Of a DNA stretch of 64,000 nt, positions 28,401 to 36,270 are shown piece by piece. Source of the DNA: Geobacillus thermodenitrificans subsp. thermodenitrificans DSM 465 (GTDB lineage Bacteria > Bacillota > Bacilli > Bacillales > Anoxybacillaceae); assembly GCF_000496575.1 (NCBI RefSeq), contig NZ_AYKT01000008.1, positions 124,001-188,000 of the forward strand, read 5' to 3'. A program made the translations under genes and the position numbers. Under the pieces are notes generated by a model. The model had not been told where the DNA came from. It saw only the letters and a program-made list of their open reading frames with translations, and ran no database searches. Position 1 is the stretch's first letter. Each line of letters opens with the position of its first letter.

Positions 28401-29629
28401 CGTTAGCGGCGCTCCTCGAGCCATCTGCGTTGCTTCAAGCGTTAGCCGATGCCCGCCGTCTGGCCGGGGATGTATGGTATTATGACAGCCTCGGGTATGT
28501 ATACGGGGCGCTTGGGCGCGAAGATCAAGAAAAGATGGCCGTCGAGAAAGCACTTGCCCTTGAACCGGATCACCGTGAAGCGCTTCGCCATTACGCGAAT
28601 GTGCTTCACCAAGAAGGCCGTACGAAAGAGGCGATCGAGTTATTCGAACGATTGATGATGCACCATCCTGACGATGAATCGTTGTATTCGGCATATGTCG
28701 CTCTTTTTCCGAAAACCATGCGCGGTTTAGGAAAGCTTCGCCATCGGTTGGAGCGGCTAACCATCGATCGTCAAGAAAAAAGTGTTGTTTATCGAAATGC
28801 GGCCGCCGCTCTCCTTCCGTATTTGGAAGGAGAGCGGAACAAAAACGAAGCGGGGGCGCGCTGGTGGACAAAAGCGAAACAATGGGTTGGAAGAGTTTCT
28901 GTGCTTTCGATCGCCATGGATTTGTATGAGGAAGCGATCCATCTCGACCGCGGCCATCACGAAGCCTATGGGCAGCTCGCCCGCCTTTATGCGGCTGCCG
29001 AGCTGGAGGGCGATGCTGTCAAAATGTGGCGCAAAGCGCTTGCTAACGTTTGGGATCCTTCGTTGGCGCGTGAATTTGTAGAATACTTATTGGCGGCTGA
29101 TGATGTTCGAAAACGGCAAGAAGCACAGTCATGGCTTGATCGATTGCTCACGGACGAACCGGATGATTTGGAATTGCTCACATGGCAGGCGGTCATTTGG
29201 CTCAAGAGCGGACAACAGGAGAAAGCCGAGCGGCAATTGCAGGTGATCGTTGCTGAGGAGCCGCTTGCTCGCGAAGCATTTATGTTGCTTAGCGAACAAT
29301 ATATGGAGACCGGCCGCTACGCTGAAGCGGCAGCGCTTTGGGAGCATTGCGCCCATTGGTATGTTGAAGATACAGAATGGCACCTGCAGTTGGCCGCTAT
29401 TTACGAGGAAATGGGGCATCTCAATCAGGCGCTTGCGACCATTGAACGGCATGCTCATGTGTCGGAAGATATCCACCTTCGTTACGAGCGCGCTCGCTAT
29501 CTTTCACTTCTTGGGCGTTTCGATGAGGCGAAGCAAGAGCTCGATGCCGTGTGGGCGGCCGATGAGAGTGGAGAGTTTGCTGCGTTAGCGGCTGAGGAGC
29601 CGGCGTTTCATCGAATGAAACAAATGTGA
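25469..29629 (+). CDS. Giant TPR protein with embedded C39-like cysteine peptidase
   Basis: Protein of 1386 residues with no signal peptide. Most of it is helical TPR-type repeats before and after a papain-like C39-type domain at about 305-450. The catalytic triad of that domain is intact: Cys318 in HNYCVPASL, His396 in SSHVQVLFGYD and Asp414 in VQDPN. C39-like domains cleave Gly-Gly leader peptides in exporters or act as soluble peptidases; here it is flanked by TPR arms and no ABC transporter. TPRs after residue 520 repeat about every 34 residues (e.g. YLRGRIAFFMSRYEEAVRHF). ATG 25469 follows AAAGGAG. Substrate and partner are unknown. Alone in its transcription unit. Confidence 0.85.
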   Translation: MNHIEHIASLVEEKRIVDALAEVRPQLEKVGLFGWRSLLASWDSIEPFRALIRLFDYALMYRHSGLIARYAHRKLNTLQTLAWVCDEWLENRRPLDVEEALLPRLAKALQGKTDEPDEAIARAAFTLVRALLDMRRVDEAREWMNVVARYETVSIHDKWGYFYIETGDRKRAEQVIRSGLDDSERGDMCYLLLADLYALDGRHHEALAVLEEGRRRFPQVLSFYAERVRRLRDVRAYREALAAMEELDRLNPLHMHRRYFAHVRAELYYQLEEWEKLESLVRAEPRLEKTPYARALGRQRERAVVLPLVSVVQKHNYCVPASLEMMLRLLGSPRTQDEVAEHIFDVRGSKLSTTVHYLEKLGFVCRFFIGSPPHWKRLIDEGIPVLLSVDYEQSSHVQVLFGYDERLGAFYVQDPNVFEPFVVPEEELEKWYAGTHYLSIVALPREKVALAAELPIEEDRYFRELHAFAEKMDEDEQAYFDAFVAFLRQHEHIPYTWLYTVKHFGSDEAKTLVLDYAERVLERYPEHNDLLLVTAKAYVYIQEMERAEQALKQAKGKRQSPLYHYLRGRIAFFMSRYEEAVRHFRASLQLDPDQPEVWSYTALASAYAGYTERGLVCSRIAVHLHPGDLFIETNHGLLLFHAKRLAEARKWFDHLVRRERRDAHLWYERARCDLELGHRRKAERGFRVAKALDPREPYPYVMLADLYDDDGKREQAKAVLKEGLAAAERLALLYVRLGDAYMDEGEVEQAASCYEKAIRHDDNDVFAHLGLASALMERGHVEAAKRHVMEQRTRFADDSEYWLNAGKWLLVHGVANEAEGKQLALSWLENGLRLAEFDIEEVYEFYIDQLTTPALRERGRTFLEQLIAARPGLAPAHSALGVLYERQSRPSKAMAVYRKAAAMGHPLSLYRLAELCSALGRYEEAKQHYESCLDADPSFALCHFRLAALYEMEGNEEQQHAHLLEAVRLAPLRADIESLAALLEPSALLQALADARRLAGDVWYYDSLGYVYGALGREDQEKMAVEKALALEPDHREALRHYANVLHQEGRTKEAIELFERLMMHHPDDESLYSAYVALFPKTMRGLGKLRHRLERLTIDRQEKSVVYRNAAAALLPYLEGERNKNEAGARWWTKAKQWVGRVSVLSIAMDLYEEAIHLDRGHHEAYGQLARLYAAAELEGDAVKMWRKALANVWDPSLAREFVEYLLAADDVRKRQEAQSWLDRLLTDEPDDLELLTWQAVIWLKSGQQEKAERQLQVIVAEEPLAREAFMLLSEQYMETGRYAEAAALWEHCAHWYVEDTEWHLQLAAIYEEMGHLNQALATIERHAHVSEDIHLRYERARYLSLLGRFDEAKQELDAVWAADESGEFAALAAEEPAFHRMKQM

Positions 29630-29711
29630 TGGATCATTGCTTTTCTTTTAAAAGAAAGTTTGGTATTGTTATGAGAAGAAGAGAATTGTCAGGCGGAAAG
29701 GAGGGGAATGC

Positions 29712-29975
29712 ATGGAAGCGCCGATCGAGCTGCTTTGGTACATGTCACTTGTTGGTGTGCTGTTTGTCATCGTTAAAGGCTATATGGGCATACACCGGGT
29801 GACGAAATCGTTATCTTACGAATCGGCATGGACTACGGTTCGCGAGTATCGGGCAGGAGCAGCTACGGGTTTCGTTGCGCTTCCATCACGTCCGCTGTTT
29901 TTGCCGCAGCGACGGAAAATCCCCATTCGCGAACGGACGAACCGGACCGATGAGGATGGAAGGCCCTTTTCTTGA
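29712..29975 (+). CDS. Candidate MifM-type force-sensing leader peptide
   Basis: Protein of 87 residues encoded directly upstream of a YidC-type gene. Residues about 7-23 (LLWYMSLVGVLFVIVKG) form one membrane segment, followed by a basic region and a C terminus ending RTNRTDEDGRPFS. AAAGGAGGGGAATGC gives a strong ribosome site. The last five codons lie in the 5' arm of a stem that hides the downstream Shine-Dalgarno. These are the features of B. subtilis MifM, whose translation arrest near acidic C-terminal residues opens the yidC2 site when YidC activity is low. Sequence similarity to MifM itself is slight, so the assignment rests on architecture. Confidence 0.62.
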   Translation: MEAPIELLWYMSLVGVLFVIVKGYMGIHRVTKSLSYESAWTTVREYRAGAATGFVALPSRPLFLPQRRKIPIRERTNRTDEDGRPFS

Positions 29976-30012
29976 TGAAACGACATGATTTTTTGACATG
30001 ATCAAGGAGGGC
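29963..30012 (+). promoter_or_regulatory. Stem sequestering the yidC2 Shine-Dalgarno
   Basis: GCCCTTTTCTTGAT at 29963-29976 can pair with ATCAAGGAGGGC at 30001-30012 (12 pairs with one G-U, and a 2-nt TT bulge). The 3' arm contains the AAGGAGG of the next gene (30004-30010). The 5' arm overlaps the last codons and stop of the leader ORF, so a ribosome paused at codons 80-82 would keep it open. Confidence 0.68.
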
Positions 30013-30017
30013 TTTTC

Positions 30018-30767
30018 ATGAAAAAATGGTTAGTAGTGTTGCTTAGTGTTGCCTTGCTTCTTTCTGGCTGCAGCTCGAATGAACCGATCGACGAACATAG
30101 CCAAGGGATTTGGAATCATTACTTTGTCTATCCGATGTCCAAGCTGTTGTTGACGTTTGGCCATTGGTTTGGCGACAACTACGGCATTGCCATTATCGTG
30201 TTGACGCTCATTGTCCGTTTTTGTTTGCTGCCGCTTATTTTGAAGCAGTTCCGCACCTCGATTGCTATGCAAAAGCTGCGCCCGGAGCTGTTGAAACTGC
30301 AAGAAAAATATAAAAGCAAAGACCCAGAAACACAACGCAAGCTCCAGCAAGAGATGGTTCAACTGTACCAAAAGCATGGGATCAATCCGGCGAGCGGTTG
30401 CCTGCCGGTACTTATCCAAATGCCGATTTTTATGGCGCTTTATTATGCGATTTCGCGGACGCAGGAAATCAAAACCCATTCGTTCTTATGGGTCGAACTC
30501 GGCCACCGCGATCCGTATTTCATTTTGCCGATTTTGGCGGCATTGACGACATTTCTCTCGCTTCGCCTGTCGCCATCCATGACTGAAGAACAAATGCCGC
30601 AAATGGCAATGATGTCCTACATCATGCCAGTGATGATTTTTATCGGTGCTAGCTCCGTTCCGTCGGCGCTGTCACTCTATTGGGTTGTCGGCGGCTGCTT
30701 CTCGATCATCCAATCGCTTATGTTGCGCAGCCAGCTGAAAGCAGCCAAAACGGCAGAAAACAGCTAA
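30018..30767 (+). CDS. yidC2: Membrane protein insertase YidC/Oxa1 (YidC2 type)
   Basis: Membrane insertase of 249 residues with a lipoprotein signal (LLSGC, Cys18) and five predicted spans, the Gram-positive YidC layout. The groove arginine is in LIVRFCLLPL and the conserved cytoplasmic coiled region follows (RPELLKLQEKY). C-terminal ALSLYWVVGGCFSIIQS is typical. It is not near rnpA/rpmH or jag, so it is the YqjG/YidC2 rather than the SpoIIIJ paralogue. Translation is probably controlled by the leader ORF and stem just upstream. Confidence 0.93.
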   Translation: MKKWLVVLLSVALLLSGCSSNEPIDEHSQGIWNHYFVYPMSKLLLTFGHWFGDNYGIAIIVLTLIVRFCLLPLILKQFRTSIAMQKLRPELLKLQEKYKSKDPETQRKLQQEMVQLYQKHGINPASGCLPVLIQMPIFMALYYAISRTQEIKTHSFLWVELGHRDPYFILPILAALTTFLSLRLSPSMTEEQMPQMAMMSYIMPVMIFIGASSVPSALSLYWVVGGCFSIIQSLMLRSQLKAAKTAENS

Positions 30768-30781
30768 CGACAATGAAATGA

Positions 30782-30836
30782 AACGATCCTCCGCTTCGCT
30801 TTTCGGATGAAAAGGGAAAGGAGGATCGTTTTTTAT
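30782..30836 (+). terminator. Terminator of yidC2
   Basis: AACGATCCTCC / GGAGGATCGTT hairpin with a 27-nt loop region and a long T tract. Confidence 0.85.
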
Positions 30837-31134
30837 TTTTCTAGTTGCAGGCCCATCATACGCGCAGTTGGGCTCTCAGGCAAGAAAACGCTTTTACTGT
30901 TGTGATATAATATAGAAAACGCTAAAAAGGACGCGGCCGAGATGGAAACATCGCAACGAAGCCGTATCTCTTCCTGTCTAAAATATTCACATTTGGAAAG
31001 GAAAAGAGAATAGAATTTTTCAAAAACTAGACATGTTCAACTCAGAGCAAGAGGCGCTCCGTTCGGGAGATTCCGTTTGCTCGGATGTTGACTGCTTGGA
31101 TACAGGAGAAGAAAAAAAGGGGGAGTGATGCAAA
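30837..31134. other. Leader region upstream of pncA
   Basis: Contains TATAAT at 30906-30911 without a clear -35, then a leader of about 220 nt. I recognise no riboswitch class. A 23-codon ORF at 30941 has no ribosome site and is not called. Confidence 0.4.
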
Positions 31135-31686
31135 ATGGGGAAAGCACTGATTAACATCGACTACACCGTTGATTTCATTGCCGATGACGGTGCGCTCACA
31201 TGCGGGAAGCCGGGACAAGTGATTGAGGACGAGCTTGTGCGGGTAACGAAACAGTTTATTGACCATGGCGACTTTGTCGTTTTTGCCATTGACAAGCATA
31301 CGGAAGAAGACCATTATCATCCGGAGACAAAGCTGTTTCCGCCGCATAATATCGAGGGGACGAAAGGACGGAAGCTGTATGGGGAGCTAGAGACGTTGTA
31401 CCAAGCGAATAAGCATAAGAAGAATGTGTATTGGATGGATAAAACGCGCTACAGCGCGTTCGCCGGAACCGACTTAGAGCTGAAGTTGCGCGAGAGAGGC
31501 ATCACGGAAGTGCATTTGGTCGGGTGCTGCACCGATATTTGCGTCCTTCATACGGCGGTTGATGCGTACAACAAAGGATTTCGCCTCGTCGTTTATCGGC
31601 GGGCGGTCGCGAGCTTTGATGCGGCCGGGCACGAGTGGGCGCTTCGGCATTTTCACCATGCGCTAGGCGCAGAAATAGTGGAATAA
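31135..31686 (+). CDS. pncA: Nicotinamidase (isochorismatase-family cysteine hydrolase)
   Basis: Cytoplasmic enzyme of 183 residues that deamidates nicotinamide to nicotinate. The catalytic triad is visible: Asp9 (NIDYTVDF), Lys103 (MDKTRYSAF) and Cys136 (GCCTDICV), with the cis-peptide region before the Cys. Metal-site residues would be in the DKHTEEDHYHPE segment. A GGGGGAGTGATGC site precedes ATG 31135. The next gene is nicotinate phosphoribosyltransferase, which uses its product, so the pair forms an NAD salvage unit. Confidence 0.92.
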   Translation: MGKALINIDYTVDFIADDGALTCGKPGQVIEDELVRVTKQFIDHGDFVVFAIDKHTEEDHYHPETKLFPPHNIEGTKGRKLYGELETLYQANKHKKNVYWMDKTRYSAFAGTDLELKLRERGITEVHLVGCCTDICVLHTAVDAYNKGFRLVVYRRAVASFDAAGHEWALRHFHHALGAEIVE

Positions 31687-31767
31687 TGGTCGAAACATGG
31701 TAGAATAGACCGTGGACATTCTTTTTCATCCGGTGGCGTGTTCATTTGGTTGTTGGAGGTTGCAAAA

Positions 31768-33240
31768 ATGGGTGGAACATATGCAGACGACAGTTTGATG
31801 CTCCATACGGACTTATATCAAATTAATATGGTTGAAACATATTGGGAAGACGGGATACACGAGCGCCGGGCCGTGTTTGAGGTGTTTTTTCGCAAGTTGC
31901 CGTTTGGCAACGGCTATGCCGTCTTTGCCGGGCTTGAGCGCGTGATACAGTTTTTGCAAGGATTCCGTTTTTCCGACAGTGATATCAATTATTTGCGCAA
32001 TGAGCTTGGTTACCGCGACGATTTTTTGGACTATTTGCGGACGCTTCGCTTTACTGGTACGGTTCGTTCGATGAAGGAAGGAGAAATCGTCTTTGCCAAC
32101 GAGCCAATTATGCGCATTGAAGCACCGCTTGCGGAGGCGCAGCTCATTGAAACAGCCATTTTAAACATCATCAATTTCCAGACGCTCATCGCTACGAAAG
32201 CGTCGCGCATTAAGCATATTCTCGGGGACGAACCAGCATTGGAGTTTGGCAGCCGCCGGGCGCAGGAGATGGACGCTGCTCTTTGGGGTGCGCGCGCGGC
32301 GTATATCGGCGGGATTGAAGCGACATCGAACGTGCGGGCCGGGAAGCTGTTTGGCATTCCAGTCGCCGGGACGCACGCTCATTCCATGATTCAAGCGTAT
32401 CAAGACGAATACGTAGCATTTTACAAATATGCACGCCGCCATAAAGACTGCGTATTTCTTGTTGATACGTACGATACGTTAAAATCCGGGGTGCCGAACG
32501 CCATTCGCGTCGCTAAAGAGCTTGGTGATAAGATCAATTTCATCGGCATTCGCATTGACAGCGGCGATTTGGCTTATTTATCAAAAGAAGCGCGGAAAAT
32601 GCTTGATGAGGCTGGGTTCCCGAACGCGAAAATTTTTGCTTCGAACGATTTGGATGAAGATACGATTTTAAACTTGAAATCGCAAGGGGCGAAAATCGAC
32701 GTGTGGGGGATCGGCACGAAGCTGATCACGGCATACGACCAGCCGGCGTTAGGTGCGGTATATAAAATCGTAGCGATTGAAAACGAAGCCGGTGAGATGG
32801 TCGATACGATCAAAATCAGCGGCAATCCAGAAAAAGTGACGACGCCGGGGCTAAAGCGGGTGTATCGCATCGTCAATAAAATCAATCATAAAGCAGAGGG
32901 CGATTACATTGCCTTAGAAAGCGAAAACCCGCAGCAAGAAGAGCGGCTGAAAATGTTCCATCCGGTGTACACATTCATCAGCAAATTCGTCACGAATTTT
33001 GAAGCGCGCGACTTGCATGAAACGATTTTTGACAACGGCAAACTCGTTTACACATCGCCGCCGCTTCCGGACATTCAGGCATATGCGAAGGAGAGTTTAC
33101 GTTTATTTTGGGAGGAATACAAACGAACGCTCAACCCGGAGCAATATCCCGTCGATTTGAGCCAAGCGTGCTGGGACAATAAGATGGAAAACATTCGTAA
33201 AGTAAAAGAAAAGATTGGGCACTCATCTGCAAACGAGTAA
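31768..33240 (+). CDS. pncB: Nicotinate phosphoribosyltransferase
   Basis: Cytoplasmic enzyme of 490 residues that makes nicotinate mononucleotide from nicotinate and PRPP with ATP hydrolysis. Landmarks are DLYQINMVETYW at the N terminus, EFGSRRAQ, AGTHAHSM (phospho-His region) and the GIRIDSGDLAYLS and ASNDLDE motifs. Start at ATG 31768 with TTGGAGG upstream; an earlier in-frame codon has no site. It lies 81 bp after pncA and completes the salvage route from nicotinamide to NaMN. Confidence 0.94.
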   Translation: MGGTYADDSLMLHTDLYQINMVETYWEDGIHERRAVFEVFFRKLPFGNGYAVFAGLERVIQFLQGFRFSDSDINYLRNELGYRDDFLDYLRTLRFTGTVRSMKEGEIVFANEPIMRIEAPLAEAQLIETAILNIINFQTLIATKASRIKHILGDEPALEFGSRRAQEMDAALWGARAAYIGGIEATSNVRAGKLFGIPVAGTHAHSMIQAYQDEYVAFYKYARRHKDCVFLVDTYDTLKSGVPNAIRVAKELGDKINFIGIRIDSGDLAYLSKEARKMLDEAGFPNAKIFASNDLDEDTILNLKSQGAKIDVWGIGTKLITAYDQPALGAVYKIVAIENEAGEMVDTIKISGNPEKVTTPGLKRVYRIVNKINHKAEGDYIALESENPQQEERLKMFHPVYTFISKFVTNFEARDLHETIFDNGKLVYTSPPLPDIQAYAKESLRLFWEEYKRTLNPEQYPVDLSQACWDNKMENIRKVKEKIGHSSANE

Positions 33241-33390
33241 GCAACCACACCAGTTTCAAAGCTGTCAAAATAGAACAAGGTGTATGCTTACATAGTGCCA
33301 GGAGTGGAACGTGCCGACAACAAAGCGTTTGGCTGTCACTAGAACAAGCCCCGAGCTGAAAATAGCTAAGATGAAAGGGTTGTCAAGGAA

Positions 33391-33423
33391 AAAAGTGTCC
33401 CGCGTTGAAGCGGGGCACTTTTC
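33391..33423. terminator. Bidirectional terminator
   Basis: AAAAGTGTCCCGC / GCGGGGCACTTTT hairpin between convergent pncB and the PepF-like gene. Confidence 0.88.
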
Positions 33424-33427
33424 CACA

Positions 33428-35278
33428 TCACGGCTGTGTTTTTTGAGCTTGTAGCTGCTTGTCCAGTTCGTCAACGAGCTTAGCGAAATGACGCAAGACA
33501 CGCTCGACTGGTTCGGAGCTTGTCATATCGACACCAGCTCGCTTGAGCAGGCGAAGCGGATCGTCTGACGTGCCGGATCGCAAAAACTGTTTGTACCGCT
33601 TCAACGCCTCGCCGCTTTTGTCGGCTTTGATGTCACTGACGATGGCATATGAGGCGGCGAGGGAGGTCGCATATTTGTATACATAAAACGCGTCATAAAA
33701 ATGGGGGATGCGCAGCCAGCCGCGTGCGGCTCCCGGATCGGCGGCGTATGCCGGACCGTAATACGTTTTCAGCAACTCCAGCCAAAGATGGTTGAGTTCA
33801 TCTGCCGTCAAACTGCCGCCTTGACGCACTTTATCATGGATCACCCGTTCAAATTCAGAATACATCACTTGCGTGTACAACGTGCCGCGAATTTGCTCGA
33901 TCTGTTCGATGAGCAGGCGGAACTTTTCCTCTTTTGTTTTCGCTTGTTTGTACAAATAATCAAGCATCAGCCATTCATTGGCAGTGGATGCCACTTCTGC
34001 GGTGAAAATCGAATGGCCGGAATAATGGTACGGCTGTGTGCGGTTCGTGTACACGGAATGCATGGCGTGCCCGAGCTCATGTGCCATCGTCAACACGCTG
34101 TCAAGCGATCCGTTGTAATTAAGCAAGATGAACGGATGGGTGTCATACGCTCCCGTATTGTAGCCGCCGGTATATTTTTTTGGGCGCGGGTAAACATCAA
34201 GCCATCGTTCCGTAAACGCTCGGTGTACATGCTCGATATAGTCGTCACCAAGTGGTCGGAGCCCTTCCAATAAGAGGGTTTTTGCCGTCTCCACAGGGAT
34301 GGATTCCTCTGTTTTACCAGCGAGCGGCACATATAAGTCGTAGCTATGGACACGGTCGAGGCCGAGCGCCTGTTTTCGCAACTCAATATAACGATGAAGC
34401 GTTGGCAAGTGGCGATGGACGGCAGTGATCAAGTTGTCAAACACTTTCTTTGGCACATCGTCAGCAGCGAGTGCAGCGTCTAGGCCGGATGGATAGCGGC
34501 GAATTTCGGCATACAGCTCATCCGCTTTAACGGATGCGTATAGCGTCGCCGCAGCCGTCTGTTCGAGCGCCTCGTAGCTTTTGGCTTTTGCTTCAAACGC
34601 GGCTTTCCGGTAACGGCGGTCCGGATGCTGAAGGAGGGTGGCATAGTTATGATCCGTCAGTGTCACTGTTTTTCCGTCCGGCATGCGGACAGACGGCGGC
34701 TCGTAATCGCCGCGAGAAGCGTGGTCGTAAATGTTTTCCGCTTCGCCAAGAGCCGGCGCCAGTTTGGCGAGCAGTCGTTCCTCACGTTTTGTGAGCGTAT
34801 GCGGCTTTTGTTCGCGCAGTTCGGTGAAGTAATAGCGATAGGCCTTGAGCGGCTTGCTGTTTTGGAGCTTTTTAAGCGTCTGCTCCGGAAGGGCGAGCAG
34901 CTCCGGCTCGATAAATGCGGTCTTTTCCGCATATTGAGTGGCGAGCGCTTTCACTTTTGCCTCAAGCTGGGCGGCTGTTTTGTCTTTAATGTTGAGGTCG
35001 CGTTTTAAATGGGCATAAAGCGACAGTTTTTCAAGCTTGCGGGCCGTTTGTTCATTCAAGGAGAACAGCTTGGCGATCGTTTTGGCATCGTTAAGTTTTC
35101 CTTCAAAGGCTGCCAGTTTCGGCAAAGCGTTGTTAACCGCTTGATAGTCGCGCATCCATTCCGCTTCGGACGGATAAATGTCGGCTAAATTCCATTCGTA
35201 TGCCGTGTCAGCGGCCGACGTTGGCCATGGAATGGCCAAAAGAAGCATCGCCAACAGCGAGACGAGCCGGCGCTTCAT
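33428..35278 (-). CDS. pepF: Exported oligoendopeptidase F (M3B)
   Basis: Zinc peptidase of 616 residues of the M3B family, with HELGHAMHS as the catalytic motif and a downstream Glu in EVASTANEW. PepF enzymes cleave peptides of about 7-17 residues. Unlike cytoplasmic PepF it begins MKRRLVSLLAMLLLAIPWP and then TSAAD, a standard signal peptide, so it probably acts outside the membrane. ATG 35278 follows AAAGGACG. Single gene, convergent with pncB and divergent from the aldo/keto reductase. Confidence 0.9.
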   Translation of the reverse strand: MKRRLVSLLAMLLLAIPWPTSAADTAYEWNLADIYPSEAEWMRDYQAVNNALPKLAAFEGKLNDAKTIAKLFSLNEQTARKLEKLSLYAHLKRDLNIKDKTAAQLEAKVKALATQYAEKTAFIEPELLALPEQTLKKLQNSKPLKAYRYYFTELREQKPHTLTKREERLLAKLAPALGEAENIYDHASRGDYEPPSVRMPDGKTVTLTDHNYATLLQHPDRRYRKAAFEAKAKSYEALEQTAAATLYASVKADELYAEIRRYPSGLDAALAADDVPKKVFDNLITAVHRHLPTLHRYIELRKQALGLDRVHSYDLYVPLAGKTEESIPVETAKTLLLEGLRPLGDDYIEHVHRAFTERWLDVYPRPKKYTGGYNTGAYDTHPFILLNYNGSLDSVLTMAHELGHAMHSVYTNRTQPYHYSGHSIFTAEVASTANEWLMLDYLYKQAKTKEEKFRLLIEQIEQIRGTLYTQVMYSEFERVIHDKVRQGGSLTADELNHLWLELLKTYYGPAYAADPGAARGWLRIPHFYDAFYVYKYATSLAASYAIVSDIKADKSGEALKRYKQFLRSGTSDDPLRLLKRAGVDMTSSEPVERVLRHFAKLVDELDKQLQAQKTQP

Positions 35279-35367
35279 ATGATCACGTCCTTTCCGTTTT
35301 TTTCCTCTCGTCTGTAGTATGTGCAAACAGGAACGTTTTAGCCAAAAAAGAAGAAAGGAAGAGGATG

Positions 35368-36258
35368 ATGGAACGAGTTCAGTTAGCGGACAACTTGTCT
35401 TTTTCCCGCGTCATTTACGGCTGCTGGCGGCTCGCCGACTGGGGCTATTCGGCCAGGCAGCTGCTTTCATTAATTGAGTTTTGCCTTGAGCGTGGCATCA
35501 CCACATTTGACCATGCCGATATTTATGGCAACTACACGTGCGAATCACGTTTTGGCGATGCGCTGACATTAAAACCAAGTTTGCGCAGTCAGATTGAGAT
35601 CGTGACGAAATGTGGCATTAAGCTGCCATCGAAGTATGGGATGAAATTGTACGATACAAGCAAAGATCATATTATCGCCTCGGTCGAGCAATCGCTGCGG
35701 AATTTTCGTACCGATTATATCGATGTCTTGCTCATCCATCGCCCGGATCCGTTCATGAATCCGGAAGAGGTGGCTGAGGCGTTTTGCCAGTTAAAGGCAG
35801 ACGGAAAAGTGCGTTATTTCGGCGTCTCGAACTTTAAGCGTTCACAGCTTTCAATGCTTGAGTCGTATTTACCATTTCCGCTCGTTACCAATCAAATTGA
35901 AGTATCGGCGTACCGGTTGGAAAATCTTGAAGACGGCACGGTTGATCTTTGCTTGGAGAAGCGAATGCCGCCAATGGTCTGGTCGCCGCTCGCCGGTGGA
36001 GCGATCTTTTCCGCTGATGATGACCGAGCGGTGCGGTTGCGCGCCACCTTAGAACAAGTGCGGGGTGAGCTCGGCGCCGAGACGATCGATGAAGTGCTGT
36101 ACGCGTGGCTTTTCGCCCATCCGGCGCGGATGATGCCGATTGTCGGCTCAGGGAAACAAGAACGAATCGAGCGGGCGGTGCGAGCATTATCTTTCTCGCT
36201 GTCCCGTGAGCAATGGTTCGCCATTTTGCAAAGTTCGATGGGGCATGATGTACCGTAA
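35368..36258 (+). CDS. Aldo/keto reductase, YdhF-like
   Basis: Cytoplasmic NADPH-dependent oxidoreductase of 296 residues. The TIM-barrel landmarks are HADIYGNYTCE (catalytic Asp and Tyr), TKCGIKLP (Lys), LLIHRPDPFMNP and GVSNFKRSQL. The catalytic His is in LLIHRPD. Start at ATG 35368 after AAAGGAAGAGG; ATG 35365 is equally possible. E. coli YdhF is the closest type I know. The substrate is unknown. Stops 12 bp before topB. Confidence 0.88.
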   Translation: MERVQLADNLSFSRVIYGCWRLADWGYSARQLLSLIEFCLERGITTFDHADIYGNYTCESRFGDALTLKPSLRSQIEIVTKCGIKLPSKYGMKLYDTSKDHIIASVEQSLRNFRTDYIDVLLIHRPDPFMNPEEVAEAFCQLKADGKVRYFGVSNFKRSQLSMLESYLPFPLVTNQIEVSAYRLENLEDGTVDLCLEKRMPPMVWSPLAGGAIFSADDDRAVRLRATLEQVRGELGAETIDEVLYAWLFAHPARMMPIVGSGKQERIERAVRALSFSLSREQWFAILQSSMGHDVP

Positions 36259-36270
36259 GGAGAGAAGTCG

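Noticed and set aside
28065-28871. 268-codon minus-strand frame inside the TPR/C39 gene
   Set aside because: Antisense shadow of repeat-rich coding DNA; Arg/Pro/Ala-rich composition and no start signal.
30941-31012. 23-codon ORF in the pncA leader
   Set aside because: No ribosome binding site and no attenuator structure; not called as a leader peptide.
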